Below are positions 6,786-14,549 of a stretch of DNA of 18,643 bases, piece by piece. Position 1 is the first letter of the stretch; every line of letters begins with the position of its first letter. The notes under the pieces are model-generated. The model worked only from the letters and a program-made list of their open reading frames with translations, was not told the DNA's origin and did no database searches. The stretch comes from Gammaproteobacteria bacterium UBA7449 (GTDB taxonomy: Bacteria; Pseudomonadota; Gammaproteobacteria; Pseudomonadales; Pseudohongiellaceae): positions 3,637 to 22,279 of the forward strand of contig DLPV01000036.1 in assembly GCA_002477465.1 (NCBI GenBank), given 5' to 3'. Both the position numbers and the translations under genes were made by a program.

Positions 6786-8141
6786 CTAGAAATCGTCGCG
6801 TTGAGAGAAACTGCCGCTGGTGTTTACGCGGCTGCCAGGCTTGAACGCATTCACACCCTTGAGCACATTCAGCGCTTCGTTTAGCGGATAATCCGTCACC
6901 AGCACTTCTTCTGCGGAGATCAGGGCTTCCGCCATTTCCTGATCTGATTCCACCGCTTCTTCACCGTTACCGTTGTCCAGACGACCCGGCAGATCGGCTT
7001 CGGTGTATTCGGAAATACTGCGCGAGCGTCGGGTTACGAAGGCATCATCGACGATGATGTCCGGCGTGATGCCCTGGGCCTGAATAGAACGGCCACTGGG
7101 TGTGTAGTAAAGCGATGTGGTGAGCTTAATTGCGCGGGAACCGTCCAGCGGCAGCAAGGTCTGCACCGAGCCCTTGCCGAAACTCTGGGTTCCCATGACC
7201 ACGGCGCGGCCATGATCTTGCAGTGCCCCAGCCACGATTTCAGACGCTGACGCCGAGCCGTTGTTGATCAAAACGACCAGCGGCACATCCGGTGCTACCG
7301 TGGCCAGATTAGCGGAAAACTCCAGATCATTACCTTCCAGGCGCCCCTTGGTGTACACGATACGACCCTGCTCTATAAAGGCATCAACCACCTTGGCTGA
7401 AGCCTGCAAAACGCCACCAGGGTTATTGCGCAGATCCAACACAATGCCTTTCAGCTCGCCGTGTTCCTCAGAGAGTTCCAGCAATTCGGTTTCCAGCTCC
7501 TCGCCGGTATTCACGCGAAACTGGGCCAGGCGGACATAGGCGTAACCCGGCTCCAGCATGCGGCTGCGAACGCTGGCGATGGCGATGACTTCGCGCACCA
7601 CGGTTACTTCGAATGGCTCCATGCCTTCGCGGGCAATCGTCACCGTCACTTCAGTACCTGGCTCACCGCGCATCATGTTGGCGGCCTCTTCAGGCAGCAG
7701 TTCACGCAGCAGCTTGCTGTCGATCTGGATGATCAAGTCTCCGGCCTGAATCCCGGCCCGGTCAGCAGGCGTATCATCGATTGGGCTGATGACTTTGATA
7801 TAGCCGTTTTCCCTGCCCACTTCTATGCCCAGGCCGCCAAACTCGCCGGTGGTAGTCTCTTGCATCACATCAAATTCGCGCCCGGCCAGGTAGGCAGAGT
7901 GAGGGTCGAGACCCGACAGCATGCCTTTGATGGCGTTTTCCAGCAGGGTCTTGTCATCAATTTCTTCAACGTAGGCCATGCGAATGCGATCCAGCGCCTC
8001 GGTAAACATGCGCACTTCATCCAGTGGCAAGGGCAACAGCTCTGATTGTTGTGGCTGGGACTGAGACTGGCCGGAAAGCGGCAGGGCGATTAGCAAGCAA
8101 ATGCTGAGCGCGCCAGTAATCCTGTTGCGAAGCTGAATCAT
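6786..8141 (-). CDS. ctpA: S41 family C-terminal processing peptidase (CtpA type)
   Basis: These periplasmic serine proteases cleave near the C-terminus of substrates; in Pseudomonas the homologue degrades peptidoglycan cross-link hydrolases with a lipoprotein partner. From the ATG at 8139-8141 the product has 451 residues. A signal peptide (IQLRNRITGALSICLLIALP) leads, then an N-terminal helical region, a PDZ domain at about 95-185 (GEFGGLGIEVGRENGYIKV) and the catalytic S41 domain. The Ser is in NGSASASEIVAGALQDHGRA (about residue 298) and the Lys in SFGKGSVQT (about 323), with the 25-residue spacing of the family. The substrate-carrying segment VLDLRNNPGGVL is present. I prefer this ATG to the in-frame one at 8160-8162 because AGGA lies 7 nt upstream and the signal peptide starts at once. 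The C-terminal tail is acidic and low in conservation. It is downstream of envC on the same strand. Confidence 0.93.
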   Translation of the reverse strand: MIQLRNRITGALSICLLIALPLSGQSQSQPQQSELLPLPLDEVRMFTEALDRIRMAYVEEIDDKTLLENAIKGMLSGLDPHSAYLAGREFDVMQETTTGEFGGLGIEVGRENGYIKVISPIDDTPADRAGIQAGDLIIQIDSKLLRELLPEEAANMMRGEPGTEVTVTIAREGMEPFEVTVVREVIAIASVRSRMLEPGYAYVRLAQFRVNTGEELETELLELSEEHGELKGIVLDLRNNPGGVLQASAKVVDAFIEQGRIVYTKGRLEGNDLEFSANLATVAPDVPLVVLINNGSASASEIVAGALQDHGRAVVMGTQSFGKGSVQTLLPLDGSRAIKLTTSLYYTPSGRSIQAQGITPDIIVDDAFVTRRSRSISEYTEADLPGRLDNGNGEEAVESDQEMAEALISAEEVLVTDYPLNEALNVLKGVNAFKPGSRVNTSGSFSQRDDF

Positions 8142-8325
8142 GGGTTTTTCCTGAAAATTCATTTAACTTTCATGTGAGGTGTAAACGCGTGTATGCCATA
8201 TATGCTAGTCATCCAATAGTTTCAGTTTATCCCTGAATTGGCAACATATCTCCCCAGGGAGACCGGCGGGAGGTGACTTTTTGTGACAGGCAAAAGCCCT
8301 GTAAAACAAGGAGTATTGGCTGGAA

Positions 8326-9483
8326 TTAGTCTAGCCAGGCGGCAGGATTCTGGGGCTCGCCGTTGCGCCTGATTTCGAAGTAGAGTCCGACACTGGGATC
8401 ACTGCTGTTTATGCCTGATGTGGCCAGCACCTCGCCCGCATCTACCCAAGTGCCGATGTCCACAGCCAGCGCCTCATTGTGGCCATAAAGGCTCATATAG
8501 CCGTTGCCGTGATCGAGCACCACCAGCAGACCTGAACCCCTAAGCCAGTCAGCAAAGACTACCTGGCCAGGGTGAATTGCTCTGACCTGGCTGCCGGGAT
8601 TAGGCGCATAGGACATTCCCTGGCGGACCAGACTGCCGCCGCCGTAGCGCGAGCCGAAGCCATGGACTAGCTGAGCTGTAACCGGAGCCTGCAGTTCGCC
8701 GCGGCTGTCAGCTATGGGGGGCACATCGGCGAAAGAACTCACGCCCTCCATGGCGCGGGTGATTTCGGCGATTAAGAGCTGTAGCTCCGCCTGGCTGATT
8801 TCCAGCTGCTCCATTTCTGCGCTGCGGTCTTCGATGGCGCTGCGCAGCGAGGCCAGGGCTTGCTCGCGAGCCAACTTTGAGGCTTCCAGTTCCGCGCTGC
8901 GCTGTACCAGTTCTGTTTGCTGATCGTTGAGTGCAGAGAGACTAGCTGTTAGCGACTGCCCCAGGTCTTCAAGCTCGGCCAGAGTGAGTTGGAAGCGTTC
9001 AATTTGCGCTAGCTGATAACGGCTAAAGCGCTCCGCGTAGTGAAGCTGCCTGGCCGCTTCGCCACTTTGTTCCCGGTTCAGCAGAGTTTTCAGGAAATTG
9101 CGGTCTGCACCCATGTGAGCGGCGCGCAAAAGAGTCTGCAGTAGCTGCTGTTCCTCTGCTTTACGGGATTCTAATGTGGCCAGCTGCCGCTGCAGTTCGA
9201 CGAGCTCTGCCTGCTTGGCGGCCACGCTGGCAGAGAGGGAAGCGTAGGCCTGCTGGGTATTGGACAATTCCAGCCCGGTTTCCCGAAGCCGTGCCTCCTC
9301 ATCGCTTTGCCGTGAGGAGGCTTGTTCCAGCCAGGCCTGAATTGACTGTATGGCGGCAGAAACTGATGTGAGTTCCCGCTCCGCCTGTGCACGATCCTGT
9401 GCCAAAGTGGGTGCAACTGACCAAGACAGCACGATGGCAAGCATGACCCTGTAGCCAATGCGCCTTAAAGTGACATCTGTCAC
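8326..9483 (-). CDS. envC: Murein hydrolase activator EnvC (degenerate LytM domain)
   Basis: EnvC is a periplasmic factor recruited to the septum by FtsEX, where it activates amidases such as AmiA and AmiB for cell separation. The 385-residue protein has a signal peptide (about 1-28, cleavage near TLA-QD), a long Gln/Glu/Ala/Leu-rich coiled coil (about 30-245) and a C-terminal LytM/M23-like domain (about 268-385). The domain lacks zinc-ligand residues: the HxGxD site is replaced by RQGMSY and the HxH site reads LYFEIRR, as in E. coli EnvC. The protein is therefore an activator, not a peptidase. The start is a GTG (9481-9483) with AGGCGG 6 nt upstream; an ATG lies 13 codons further in. gpmI ends 10 nt before it, so the two are probably co-transcribed. 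Confidence 0.92.
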   Translation of the reverse strand: MTDVTLRRIGYRVMLAIVLSWSVAPTLAQDRAQAERELTSVSAAIQSIQAWLEQASSRQSDEEARLRETGLELSNTQQAYASLSASVAAKQAELVELQRQLATLESRKAEEQQLLQTLLRAAHMGADRNFLKTLLNREQSGEAARQLHYAERFSRYQLAQIERFQLTLAELEDLGQSLTASLSALNDQQTELVQRSAELEASKLAREQALASLRSAIEDRSAEMEQLEISQAELQLLIAEITRAMEGVSSFADVPPIADSRGELQAPVTAQLVHGFGSRYGGGSLVRQGMSYAPNPGSQVRAIHPGQVVFADWLRGSGLLVVLDHGNGYMSLYGHNEALAVDIGTWVDAGEVLATSGINSSDPSVGLYFEIRRNGEPQNPAAWLD

Positions 9484-9493
9484 CTTATACCGC

Positions 9494-11056
9494 CTAGGCG
9501 CTCGCTTGCGAGAGCGCCATACCCATCAGCACCTTGCCCGTCATCTCATCCGGTATTGGCATGGACATGAGGTGAAGCAGCGTTGGCGCGATGTCGCAGA
9601 GACTGCCTTGATCCAGAAAGACCTGGTCGCTTGCGCCAACATAGACTAGCGGCACCGGGCCACTGGTGTGTGAAGTGAGGGGTTGGTTTGTCGCCGGATC
9701 AAGCATCTGTTCGACATTGCCGTGATCGGCAGTAACAAGAAGATGACCATTGATTGATTTTATTGCGGCAACGATGCGGGCGAGGCACTGATCTACCACT
9801 TCAACGGCTTTTACCGACGCATCGAAATCTCCGGTGTGGCCTACCATGTCGCCGTTAGCGTAGTTGCAGATTATGGCATCGTATTCCGCGGACTCGATGG
9901 CCTCGGCCAACGCGTCGGTCACTTCGAAGGCCGACATCTCTGGCTTCAAATCATAGGTTTTAACCTGGGGCGAAGGTATGAGAGTGCGGTCTTCGCCGGC
10001 GAAGGGTTCTTCTCTACCGCCGTTAAAGAAGAAAGTCACATGGGCATATTTCTCAGTCTCGGCAATACGCAGCTGCGTCTTATCGTTGTCCGCAAGATAC
10101 TGACCCAACACGTTGTCCAGTGCCTGTGGCGGGTAGGCGCAGTCGGTATCGATATCAGCCGCGTACTCGGTCAACGTGATGAAATCCCCCAGCATTGGTC
10201 TGGCGGCGCGCTCGAATCCGTCAAAGTCATCGTCAACGAAAGTGCGGGTAAGCTCCCGGGCACGGTCGGCGCGGAAATTCATGAACAGGACTATGTCACC
10301 ATCTGCGATGGCGGCCTGCTCGTCGTGATCTTCGCGGATGACGGTAGCCTGGACGAACTCATCATCCTCATCGCGCTGGTAGGCTGCGTCTAGTCCGCTG
10401 GCAACATCAGGATAGGAGTATTCAGCCTCGGCCTCACTCAACAGTTTGTAGGCACTGTGTACCCGATCCCAGCGATTGTCTCTATCCATGGCATAAAAGC
10501 GGCCACAGAGTGAGGCAACGCGCCCCAATTTATTGTCCACAAGATAGTCCTCAGCACGCTGTAAGGAGGGCAAGGCGCTTCTCGGCGGCGTATCGCGACC
10601 ATCCAGAAACGCATGTAGATAGACATGTTTCGCACCGCGCTGATTCGCCAGTTCCAACGCCGCCATGATCTGGTCTTGGTGGCTATGAATTCCCCCTGGC
10701 GACATCAGGCCCATAACGTGTACTGCGGTTTCATTACTCACGGCCTTATCGATAGCGGCGCACAGCACCTCATTCTCATAAAAGGAACCCTCTTCAATTG
10801 CCTTATCGATGCGGGTGAGACTCTGGTAAACCACGCGGCCCGCGCCGAGATTCATATGACCTACTTCTGAGTTGCCCATTTGTCCGGCCGGCAAGCCGAC
10901 GGATTTGCCGGAGGTGTCGATCAGGGTGGTAGGTTGCTCGCGCCATAGTTGGTCCCAGGTTGGTGTGTTAGCGGCGGCGATGGCGTTGCTATCGGTTTCT
11001 TCCCGATGGCCCCAGCCGTCGAGGATCAGGAGGAGTGCGGTTGCTTTACTGCTCAT
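9494..11056 (-). CDS. gpmI: 2,3-bisphosphoglycerate-independent phosphoglycerate mutase
   Basis: GpmI interconverts 3- and 2-phosphoglycerate in glycolysis and gluconeogenesis using two Mn ions and a phosphoserine intermediate. From the ATG at 11054-11056 it has 520 residues; E. coli GpmI has 514. The metal Asp lies in LLILDGWGHRE at residue 13 and the catalytic Ser63 in GQMGNSEVGHMNLGAGRVVYQ. Further ligands are in MNFRADRARELTR, CNYANGDMVGHTG and LLVTADHGNVEQM. The reading frame extends upstream to a TTG at 11099-11101, but the family begins just before LLILDGWG, so the ATG is preferred. It heads the minus-strand gpmI-envC-ctpA group and is divergent from the rhodanese gene. Confidence 0.97.
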   Translation of the reverse strand: MSSKATALLLILDGWGHREETDSNAIAAANTPTWDQLWREQPTTLIDTSGKSVGLPAGQMGNSEVGHMNLGAGRVVYQSLTRIDKAIEEGSFYENEVLCAAIDKAVSNETAVHVMGLMSPGGIHSHQDQIMAALELANQRGAKHVYLHAFLDGRDTPPRSALPSLQRAEDYLVDNKLGRVASLCGRFYAMDRDNRWDRVHSAYKLLSEAEAEYSYPDVASGLDAAYQRDEDDEFVQATVIREDHDEQAAIADGDIVLFMNFRADRARELTRTFVDDDFDGFERAARPMLGDFITLTEYAADIDTDCAYPPQALDNVLGQYLADNDKTQLRIAETEKYAHVTFFFNGGREEPFAGEDRTLIPSPQVKTYDLKPEMSAFEVTDALAEAIESAEYDAIICNYANGDMVGHTGDFDASVKAVEVVDQCLARIVAAIKSINGHLLVTADHGNVEQMLDPATNQPLTSHTSGPVPLVYVGASDQVFLDQGSLCDIAPTLLHLMSMPIPDEMTGKVLMGMALSQASA

Positions 11057-11121
11057 GGCTTGGCGATTTTCCTGTGGCAAGATTGTGCTGCTGCGAGCCA
11101 ATCAAAAAATTGGAAGCTTAC

Positions 11122-11150
11122 ATTATCCAAGAAAGCCACTGGCGTGGCGA
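11122..11150 (-). promoter_or_regulatory. Candidate sigma-70 promoter for gpmI
   Basis: On the minus strand GATAAT (11122-11127, 5 of 6 to TATAAT) is 17 bp downstream of TCGCCA (11145-11150, 4 of 6 to TTGACA). It lies about 65 bp upstream of the chosen gpmI start. It could drive gpmI-envC-ctpA. It is a prediction from consensus only. Confidence 0.4.
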
Positions 11151-11220
11151 GTCTCCAGGAAAGCCCCTGTTCTGGCGCGCGAATCAGGGTTAGCAGCTTC
11201 TTTCGCCGGGTTTACAGGTG

Positions 11221-11226
11221 TATACT
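11221..11226 (+). promoter_or_regulatory. Candidate -10 element for rhodanese-secB
   Basis: TATACT (5 of 6 to TATAAT) lies about 110 bp upstream of the rhodanese start on the plus strand. No good -35 hexamer is found at 16-18 bp (TTCTTT is the nearest). It is weakly supported, but the divergent arrangement with gpmI requires a promoter in this interval. Confidence 0.3.
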
Positions 11227-11334
11227 TGCTGCCTTTTTTGCCACCGGGGACTTGAACGTATCGATGTTCATTCCCAAGCTGCTGAAAACACAAGAGAATC
11301 GTTAGAAACAGTAAGAGATAGATAGAAAGGCCCC

Positions 11335-11751
11335 TTGGAACAATTTATCGAATTTATCGGCAATCATCTGGTGCTATCTGCAATGTGGCTGGCATCTGTC
11401 GCTGCGATTATTTTTTACCATCAGCGCACAGCGAGCGCTGCGGTCGGGCCCCAGCAAGCGGTTATGTTGATCAATCGCAAAGACGCAGTGGTGGTGGATG
11501 TGCGGGACAAGAAAGAATTTGATGCTGGGCACATTGTTGACTCTATCAACATACCCCTGGCTAATCTTAAGCAGCGAGTCACCGAGTTGAAAAAGCACAA
11601 GGACAAACCTGTGCTTGTGGTGTGTAAGCTGGGTCAGCACTCCGGTGATGCAGCAAAGACTCTGGAAGAAGCTGGGCACAGCGAAGTAATCAGATTATCC
11701 GGTGGCGTCACCGAGTGGAAGTCGCAGTCCTATCCCCTGGTACAGAAATAA
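11335..11751 (+). CDS. Membrane-anchored rhodanese-like domain protein
   Basis: The 138-residue protein has one N-terminal membrane segment (about 10-28, LVLSAMWLASVAAIIFY) followed by a single rhodanese domain facing probably the cytoplasm. VVVDVRDKKEFDAGHI (52-67) is the family's entry motif, and the active-site loop is CKLGQHS with the presumed persulfide Cys97. LSGGVTEWKSQSYPL is the typical C-terminal block. It may carry sulfane sulfur, but the substrate is unknown. The start is a TTG at 11335 with AAGG about 5 nt upstream, chosen because the membrane segment begins there. It precedes secB by 68 bp on the same strand. In Pseudomonas this gene is followed by a glutaredoxin gene before secB; none is present here. 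Confidence 0.88.
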   Translation: MEQFIEFIGNHLVLSAMWLASVAAIIFYHQRTASAAVGPQQAVMLINRKDAVVVDVRDKKEFDAGHIVDSINIPLANLKQRVTELKKHKDKPVLVVCKLGQHSGDAAKTLEEAGHSEVIRLSGGVTEWKSQSYPLVQK

Positions 11752-11819
11752 CCGGAGGCAGGGATATCCGGCGCCAACACGATCAATAATTTCAGTAAAA
11801 CTTGTAGATAGGAATCACT

Positions 11820-12344
11820 ATGGCAGAAGAAGATAACAACCCACAGGAAACGGCAGCCACAGGCGAGAGCACCGAGCCACAGGGTCCACAATTTGCGCTG
11901 CAGCGCTTGTATCTCAAGGATAGCTCGTTCGAATCGCCCAAGAGCCCAACCATCTTTCAAGCGCAGTGGACACCGAAGATTAATTTCGACATCAAGACCC
12001 GCAACACCAAGATCGGGGATGATGTCTACGAGGTCGTGCTGGTGCTCACCGCTGAAGCTCAGATCGAAGAAGAAACAGCCTTTGTTGCCGAGGTGCACAA
12101 TGCCGGTATCTTCACAGTAAAGGAATTCGACGACACTAATCTTGAGCACATCCTCGCGACGGTATGCCCAAGCATCCTGTTCCCATACTCTCGCGAGACG
12201 ATTGACTCGCTGGTGGTGCGTGGCAGTTTCCCTCCACTGAACCTGTCCCCGATTAATTTCGAGGCGCTTTATGCCCAGCAGAAGCAGGCAGCTGAGCAGC
12301 AGGCGGCTGGTGGCGAAGCGCCGGCGCCGGAAAACGTCCAGTAA
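11820..12344 (+). CDS. secB: Protein-export chaperone SecB
   Basis: SecB is a tetrameric cytoplasmic chaperone that keeps precursor proteins unfolded and delivers them to SecA. The 174-residue protein carries the family core FALQRLYLKDSSFESPKSP (about 24-42), WTPKINFDIKTRN, YEVVLVLTAEA and HILATVCPSILFPYSRETI. The segment RGSFPPLNLSPINFEALY is typical of the C-terminal third. The N-terminus has an acidic, low-complexity extension (EEDNNPQETAATGESTEPQ) and the C-terminus an Ala/Gln/Pro tail, making it slightly longer than E. coli SecB (155). AGGA lies 7 nt before the ATG. It ends only 6 bp from the convergent trmL stop. Confidence 0.97.
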   Translation: MAEEDNNPQETAATGESTEPQGPQFALQRLYLKDSSFESPKSPTIFQAQWTPKINFDIKTRNTKIGDDVYEVVLVLTAEAQIEEETAFVAEVHNAGIFTVKEFDDTNLEHILATVCPSILFPYSRETIDSLVVRGSFPPLNLSPINFEALYAQQKQAAEQQAAGGEAPAPENVQ

Positions 12345-12350
12345 GCGAGC

Positions 12351-12815
12351 TCAGCTTCCGGCGGCAAAATTCAATTGCCGCCAGGCTTCATAAACGATAA
12401 TAGCCGCAGCATTGGAGAGATTCAGGCTGCGGCTTTCTGCCATCATGGGGATGCGTAAAACCCGTTCGCTGCCGATTTCCCGCCTGATTGACCCCGGCAA
12501 TCCCCGGGTTTCTGGCCCGAAAACCAGGAAATCGTCCTTGGCGAAGGTGACTTCGGCGTAGCAACGGCTGCCTTTCGTACTCAGTCCGAACAGGCGCGCG
12601 CCTCCCTGTTTTGCCCGAAATTCTTCCCAGCCCTCATAAATCGAAATACCAGCAAATTCGTGATAGTCCAACCCAGCCCTGCGCATTTTCTTGTCATCAA
12701 GCTCGAAACCGAAGGGCATAATCAGGTGCAGCTGTGAACCTGTATTTGCAGCTAAACGGATGATATTTCCCGTATTTGGGGGTATTTCGGGCTGAAAAAG
12801 TACGATATTGATCAA
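12351..12815 (-). CDS. trmL: tRNA (cytidine/uridine-2'-O-)-methyltransferase TrmL
   Basis: TrmL is a SPOUT methyltransferase that 2'-O-methylates the wobble nucleotide 34 of certain leucine tRNAs. The frame contains IVLFQPEIPPNTGNIIRLAAN at its start, then MPFGFELDDKKMRRAGLDYHE. The knot motifs that bind AdoMet follow: FGPETRGLP and IPMMAESRSLNLSNAAAIIVYEAWRQL. I place the start at a TTG (12813-12815), giving 154 residues against 157 in E. coli, because the family begins almost exactly at INIVLFQPE. The frame stays open upstream to an ATG at 12939-12941, but that 42-residue extension is unlike the family and overlaps a candidate promoter. No good Shine-Dalgarno sequence precedes the TTG, so the start is less certain than the identity. 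Confidence 0.93.
   Translation of the reverse strand: MINIVLFQPEIPPNTGNIIRLAANTGSQLHLIMPFGFELDDKKMRRAGLDYHEFAGISIYEGWEEFRAKQGGARLFGLSTKGSRCYAEVTFAKDDFLVFGPETRGLPGSIRREIGSERVLRIPMMAESRSLNLSNAAAIIVYEAWRQLNFAAGS
12360..12382. other. Perfect inverted repeat at the secB/trmL convergence
   Basis: GGCGGCAA (12360-12367) and TTGCCGCC (12375-12382) form an 8-bp stem with a 7-nt loop, inside the last codons of trmL and 16 nt after the secB stop. Lacking a T-run on either strand, it is at best a weak bidirectional terminator. Confidence 0.4.
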
Positions 12816-12852
12816 AATTCGACCATTTTTGAGGTGGTTTATATTTACGATG

Positions 12853-12881
12853 TATATATCTGGGTGCGCTATTGCGGTCCA
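12853..12881 (-). promoter_or_regulatory. Candidate promoter for trmL
   Basis: TGGACC (12876-12881) and TATATA (12853-12858) are 17 bp apart on the minus strand, each matching the sigma-70 consensus at 4 of 6. It lies about 40 bp before the TTG start, and its presence argues against the longer reading frame. Only moderate support. Confidence 0.33.
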
Positions 12882-13065
12882 GATAAATTTACCCAAAGCC
12901 CGGGAATTTCGTCCCAGACCGCATTTTGCCCTGTGACCCACACCGCATTATCACAAATCCTGTTCTCATGCTCACCCTAGTTTATCCCTTCGCTGGAAGT
13001 TTTTTGTTTTAGAATTTAGAGGCTTAAACAATATTCCTTAAGGGCGTTTCTTAAGTTGTGCCTGC

Positions 13066-13079
13066 CCTCGCTCGCGAGG
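13066..13079. other. GC-rich inverted repeat upstream of the msh remnant
   Basis: CCTCGC and GCGAGG flank a 2-nt centre, and a weaker pair TTAAG/CTTAA lies just upstream (about 13038-13055). The 12942-13166 interval has no recognisable gene. These repeats could be remnants of a control region for the msh genes. Confidence 0.3.
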
Positions 13080-13166
13080 CGGAAATAGACAGATGTCGTG
13101 AATGTCTAAAACGAGGGTGTGGGGGAGCCGAGCTACTGCAACGACTGCCAAAACCAAGAGGACCAC

Positions 13167-13307
13167 ATGCAGTTACCGTTTTTCAAGAAAAAGCCGCAAT
13201 CTGTCGGGCAAGATGGCGCAATCCTGCGTGGCGTCAGGCGACTCAAACAAGAGGAGTTGTGGGCGTCGGCAACTGGCGTAAGCAAATCGGATAAGGAAGC
13301 GGTCTGA
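13167..13307 (+). pseudogene. Probable mshI (PilM-like) remnant with internal deletion
   Basis: A 46-residue frame starts MQLPFFKKKPQSVG after a good ribosome-binding site (AAGAGGA, 4 nt before the ATG). It ends in a TGA whose last base is the A of the next gene's ATG (TGATG). MshI-type proteins of MSHA pilus clusters begin with a similar Phe/Lys-rich N-terminus and run to around 300 residues, and they precede the PilN-like gene in just this position. The simplest reading is that both ends of mshI survive, joined by an internal deletion. The alternative is a genuine small gene; 46 residues are too few to decide. Confidence 0.4.
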
Positions 13308-13903
13308 TGCAACAGCAGATTAATCTGTATCTGGATGAGTTCAGGGTTGATAAAGATCCAATTACTGCGGGGTTAATGGGCAAGACCCTGGCTGCGGTGC
13401 TGGTCGTGATGCTGACAATTGCAAGCTGGGACATTAATGAGCAACGGCTATTGGGTAACGAGTTGGCTGCCCTGCGCGAGACGCTGGCTGAAGAGACTCG
13501 CAAAACCGAGGAATTGGACGGGCAGCTGACGCGGCGATCACAAAACACGGAACTGACGGACCGACTCAACGGGGCGGAAGCCAGGTATGCGGCTGGTTTG
13601 CAGATCAGGGAGTTTTTGAGCGAGACGAATCTGGGCAATGTGGACGGTTTTTCAGGGTATTTTAAAGATCTGTCGAGGGCCTCCATCGACGGTCTGTCAA
13701 TTACTGCGTTTCAGTTCACCGATGTCGGTGAGCAGGCCACGATGTCCGGGCAGGTGCGAGACTCAGCGATAGTGCCGCGTTATGTGCAGAACATTGAAAG
13801 CGGTCAGAGTCCACTGCGAAACAAAACGTTTAGCCCATCAATTAGCAGAGCAGAAGTTGAATCGCAGATTTTCACTTTTGAATTGAGTACCACCAGTGAA
13901 TGA
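13307..13903 (+). CDS. PilN-like MSHA biogenesis protein (MshI2 type)
   Basis: The 198-residue protein begins MQQQINLYLDEFR, the hallmark start of PilN-like proteins in MSHA pilus clusters (compare the NLLP start of type IV PilN). It has one membrane segment (about 24-41, MGKTLAAVLVVMLTIASW), a coiled coil (about 43-95) and a C-terminal alpha/beta domain (GFSGYFKDLSRASIDGLSITAF). PilN-like proteins form the inner-membrane alignment complex with PilM-like and PilO-like partners. Here the upstream mshI is apparently deleted and the downstream mshJ is broken, so the gene is probably no longer functional although its own frame is intact. It overlaps the next gene's GTG by 8 nt. Confidence 0.7.
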   Translation: MQQQINLYLDEFRVDKDPITAGLMGKTLAAVLVVMLTIASWDINEQRLLGNELAALRETLAEETRKTEELDGQLTRRSQNTELTDRLNGAEARYAAGLQIREFLSETNLGNVDGFSGYFKDLSRASIDGLSITAFQFTDVGEQATMSGQVRDSAIVPRYVQNIESGQSPLRNKTFSPSISRAEVESQIFTFELSTTSE

Positions 13904-14549
13904 ACAGTTGAAAGAAAAAATTGATCTATTGGTCAAAAATCTGGAGGCCAGAAATCGGTCAGAGCGGCTGTTGATTCTGGGCGTGGTGCTGGCAACCGCT
14001 GTGCTTGGGTATTTAACGTTTAGCTTCGATCCGCTGCGGGCAGAGATCGGTAGCTTGCGCAGTCAGGTGAGTGTCGTGGGCAGCCAGATCGCGGCGCAAC
14101 AGCGGGCCTCAGCTGCCATGCTTGAAACCAGTCAGCAGGACCCGAATCGATTTGCCAATGATCGCCTGGCGGTACTCGCGAGAGAACAAGCCGTGCTGGA
14201 TGAAGAGATCAATAATCTGGCAGGGAACCTGGTTACGCCGGACGAGATGACTGCGATCCTCACCACGGTGCTGGGGCGCTTCACGGGGCTGGAATTACAG
14301 AATTTTAGCAATCTGCCCGCAAAGGTGCTGCGAGAGGATTTTACCGCTGACAATGTGACTGTTTAGGAAGCCTCCCTTGCCGGGGATTCAAGTCTGTCCG
14401 GTCATGTGTATGCCCATGGCTTGGCCATTGAGTTTCAGGGCGACTATTTCACTACGTTGAAATATTTGAGATTTTTGGAAGAGATCTCAGCCAGTATTTT
14501 CTGGCTAAATGCTTGTTTTTGCGAGATATTAGCAGCTCTGGCGTTTTAG
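13896..14549 (+). pseudogene. mshJ (PilO-like) pseudogene with internal stop
   Basis: From the GTG at 13896 the frame gives 156 residues: a membrane segment (about 24-43, RLLILGVVLATAVLGYLTF), a coiled coil and the MshJ-like block LVTPDEMTAILTTVLGRFTGLEL. It stops at a TAG (14364-14366). The same frame then continues with convincing MshJ sequence (SLSGHVYAHGLAIEFQGDYF, then TTLKYLRFLEEISASIFW). After that it loses similarity and ends at a TAG at 14547-14549. MshJ proteins normally run on past this FW position. The gene therefore has a nonsense codon and a lost 3' end. No mshK, mshL or other msh gene follows. An inverted repeat AGCCAG/CTGGCT lies inside at 14489-14506. Confidence 0.7.

Noticed and set aside
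8163..8325. Inverted repeats between envC and ctpA as a terminator
   Set aside because: Stems such as ACAGG/CCTGT are short and not followed by a T-run on the minus strand; no clear signal remains.
9836..10393. 185-codon plus-strand frame
   Set aside because: It is a shadow of gpmI, which has the full set of catalytic motifs on the other strand.
12816..12941. N-terminal extension of TrmL to the upstream ATG
   Set aside because: The extension is unlike the family, makes the protein longer than known TrmL, and contains a candidate promoter.
14489..14506. AGCCAG/CTGGCT hairpin as a terminator
   Set aside because: The nearest T-run starts about 10 nt after the stem, too far for an intrinsic terminator, and it lies within mshJ sequence.
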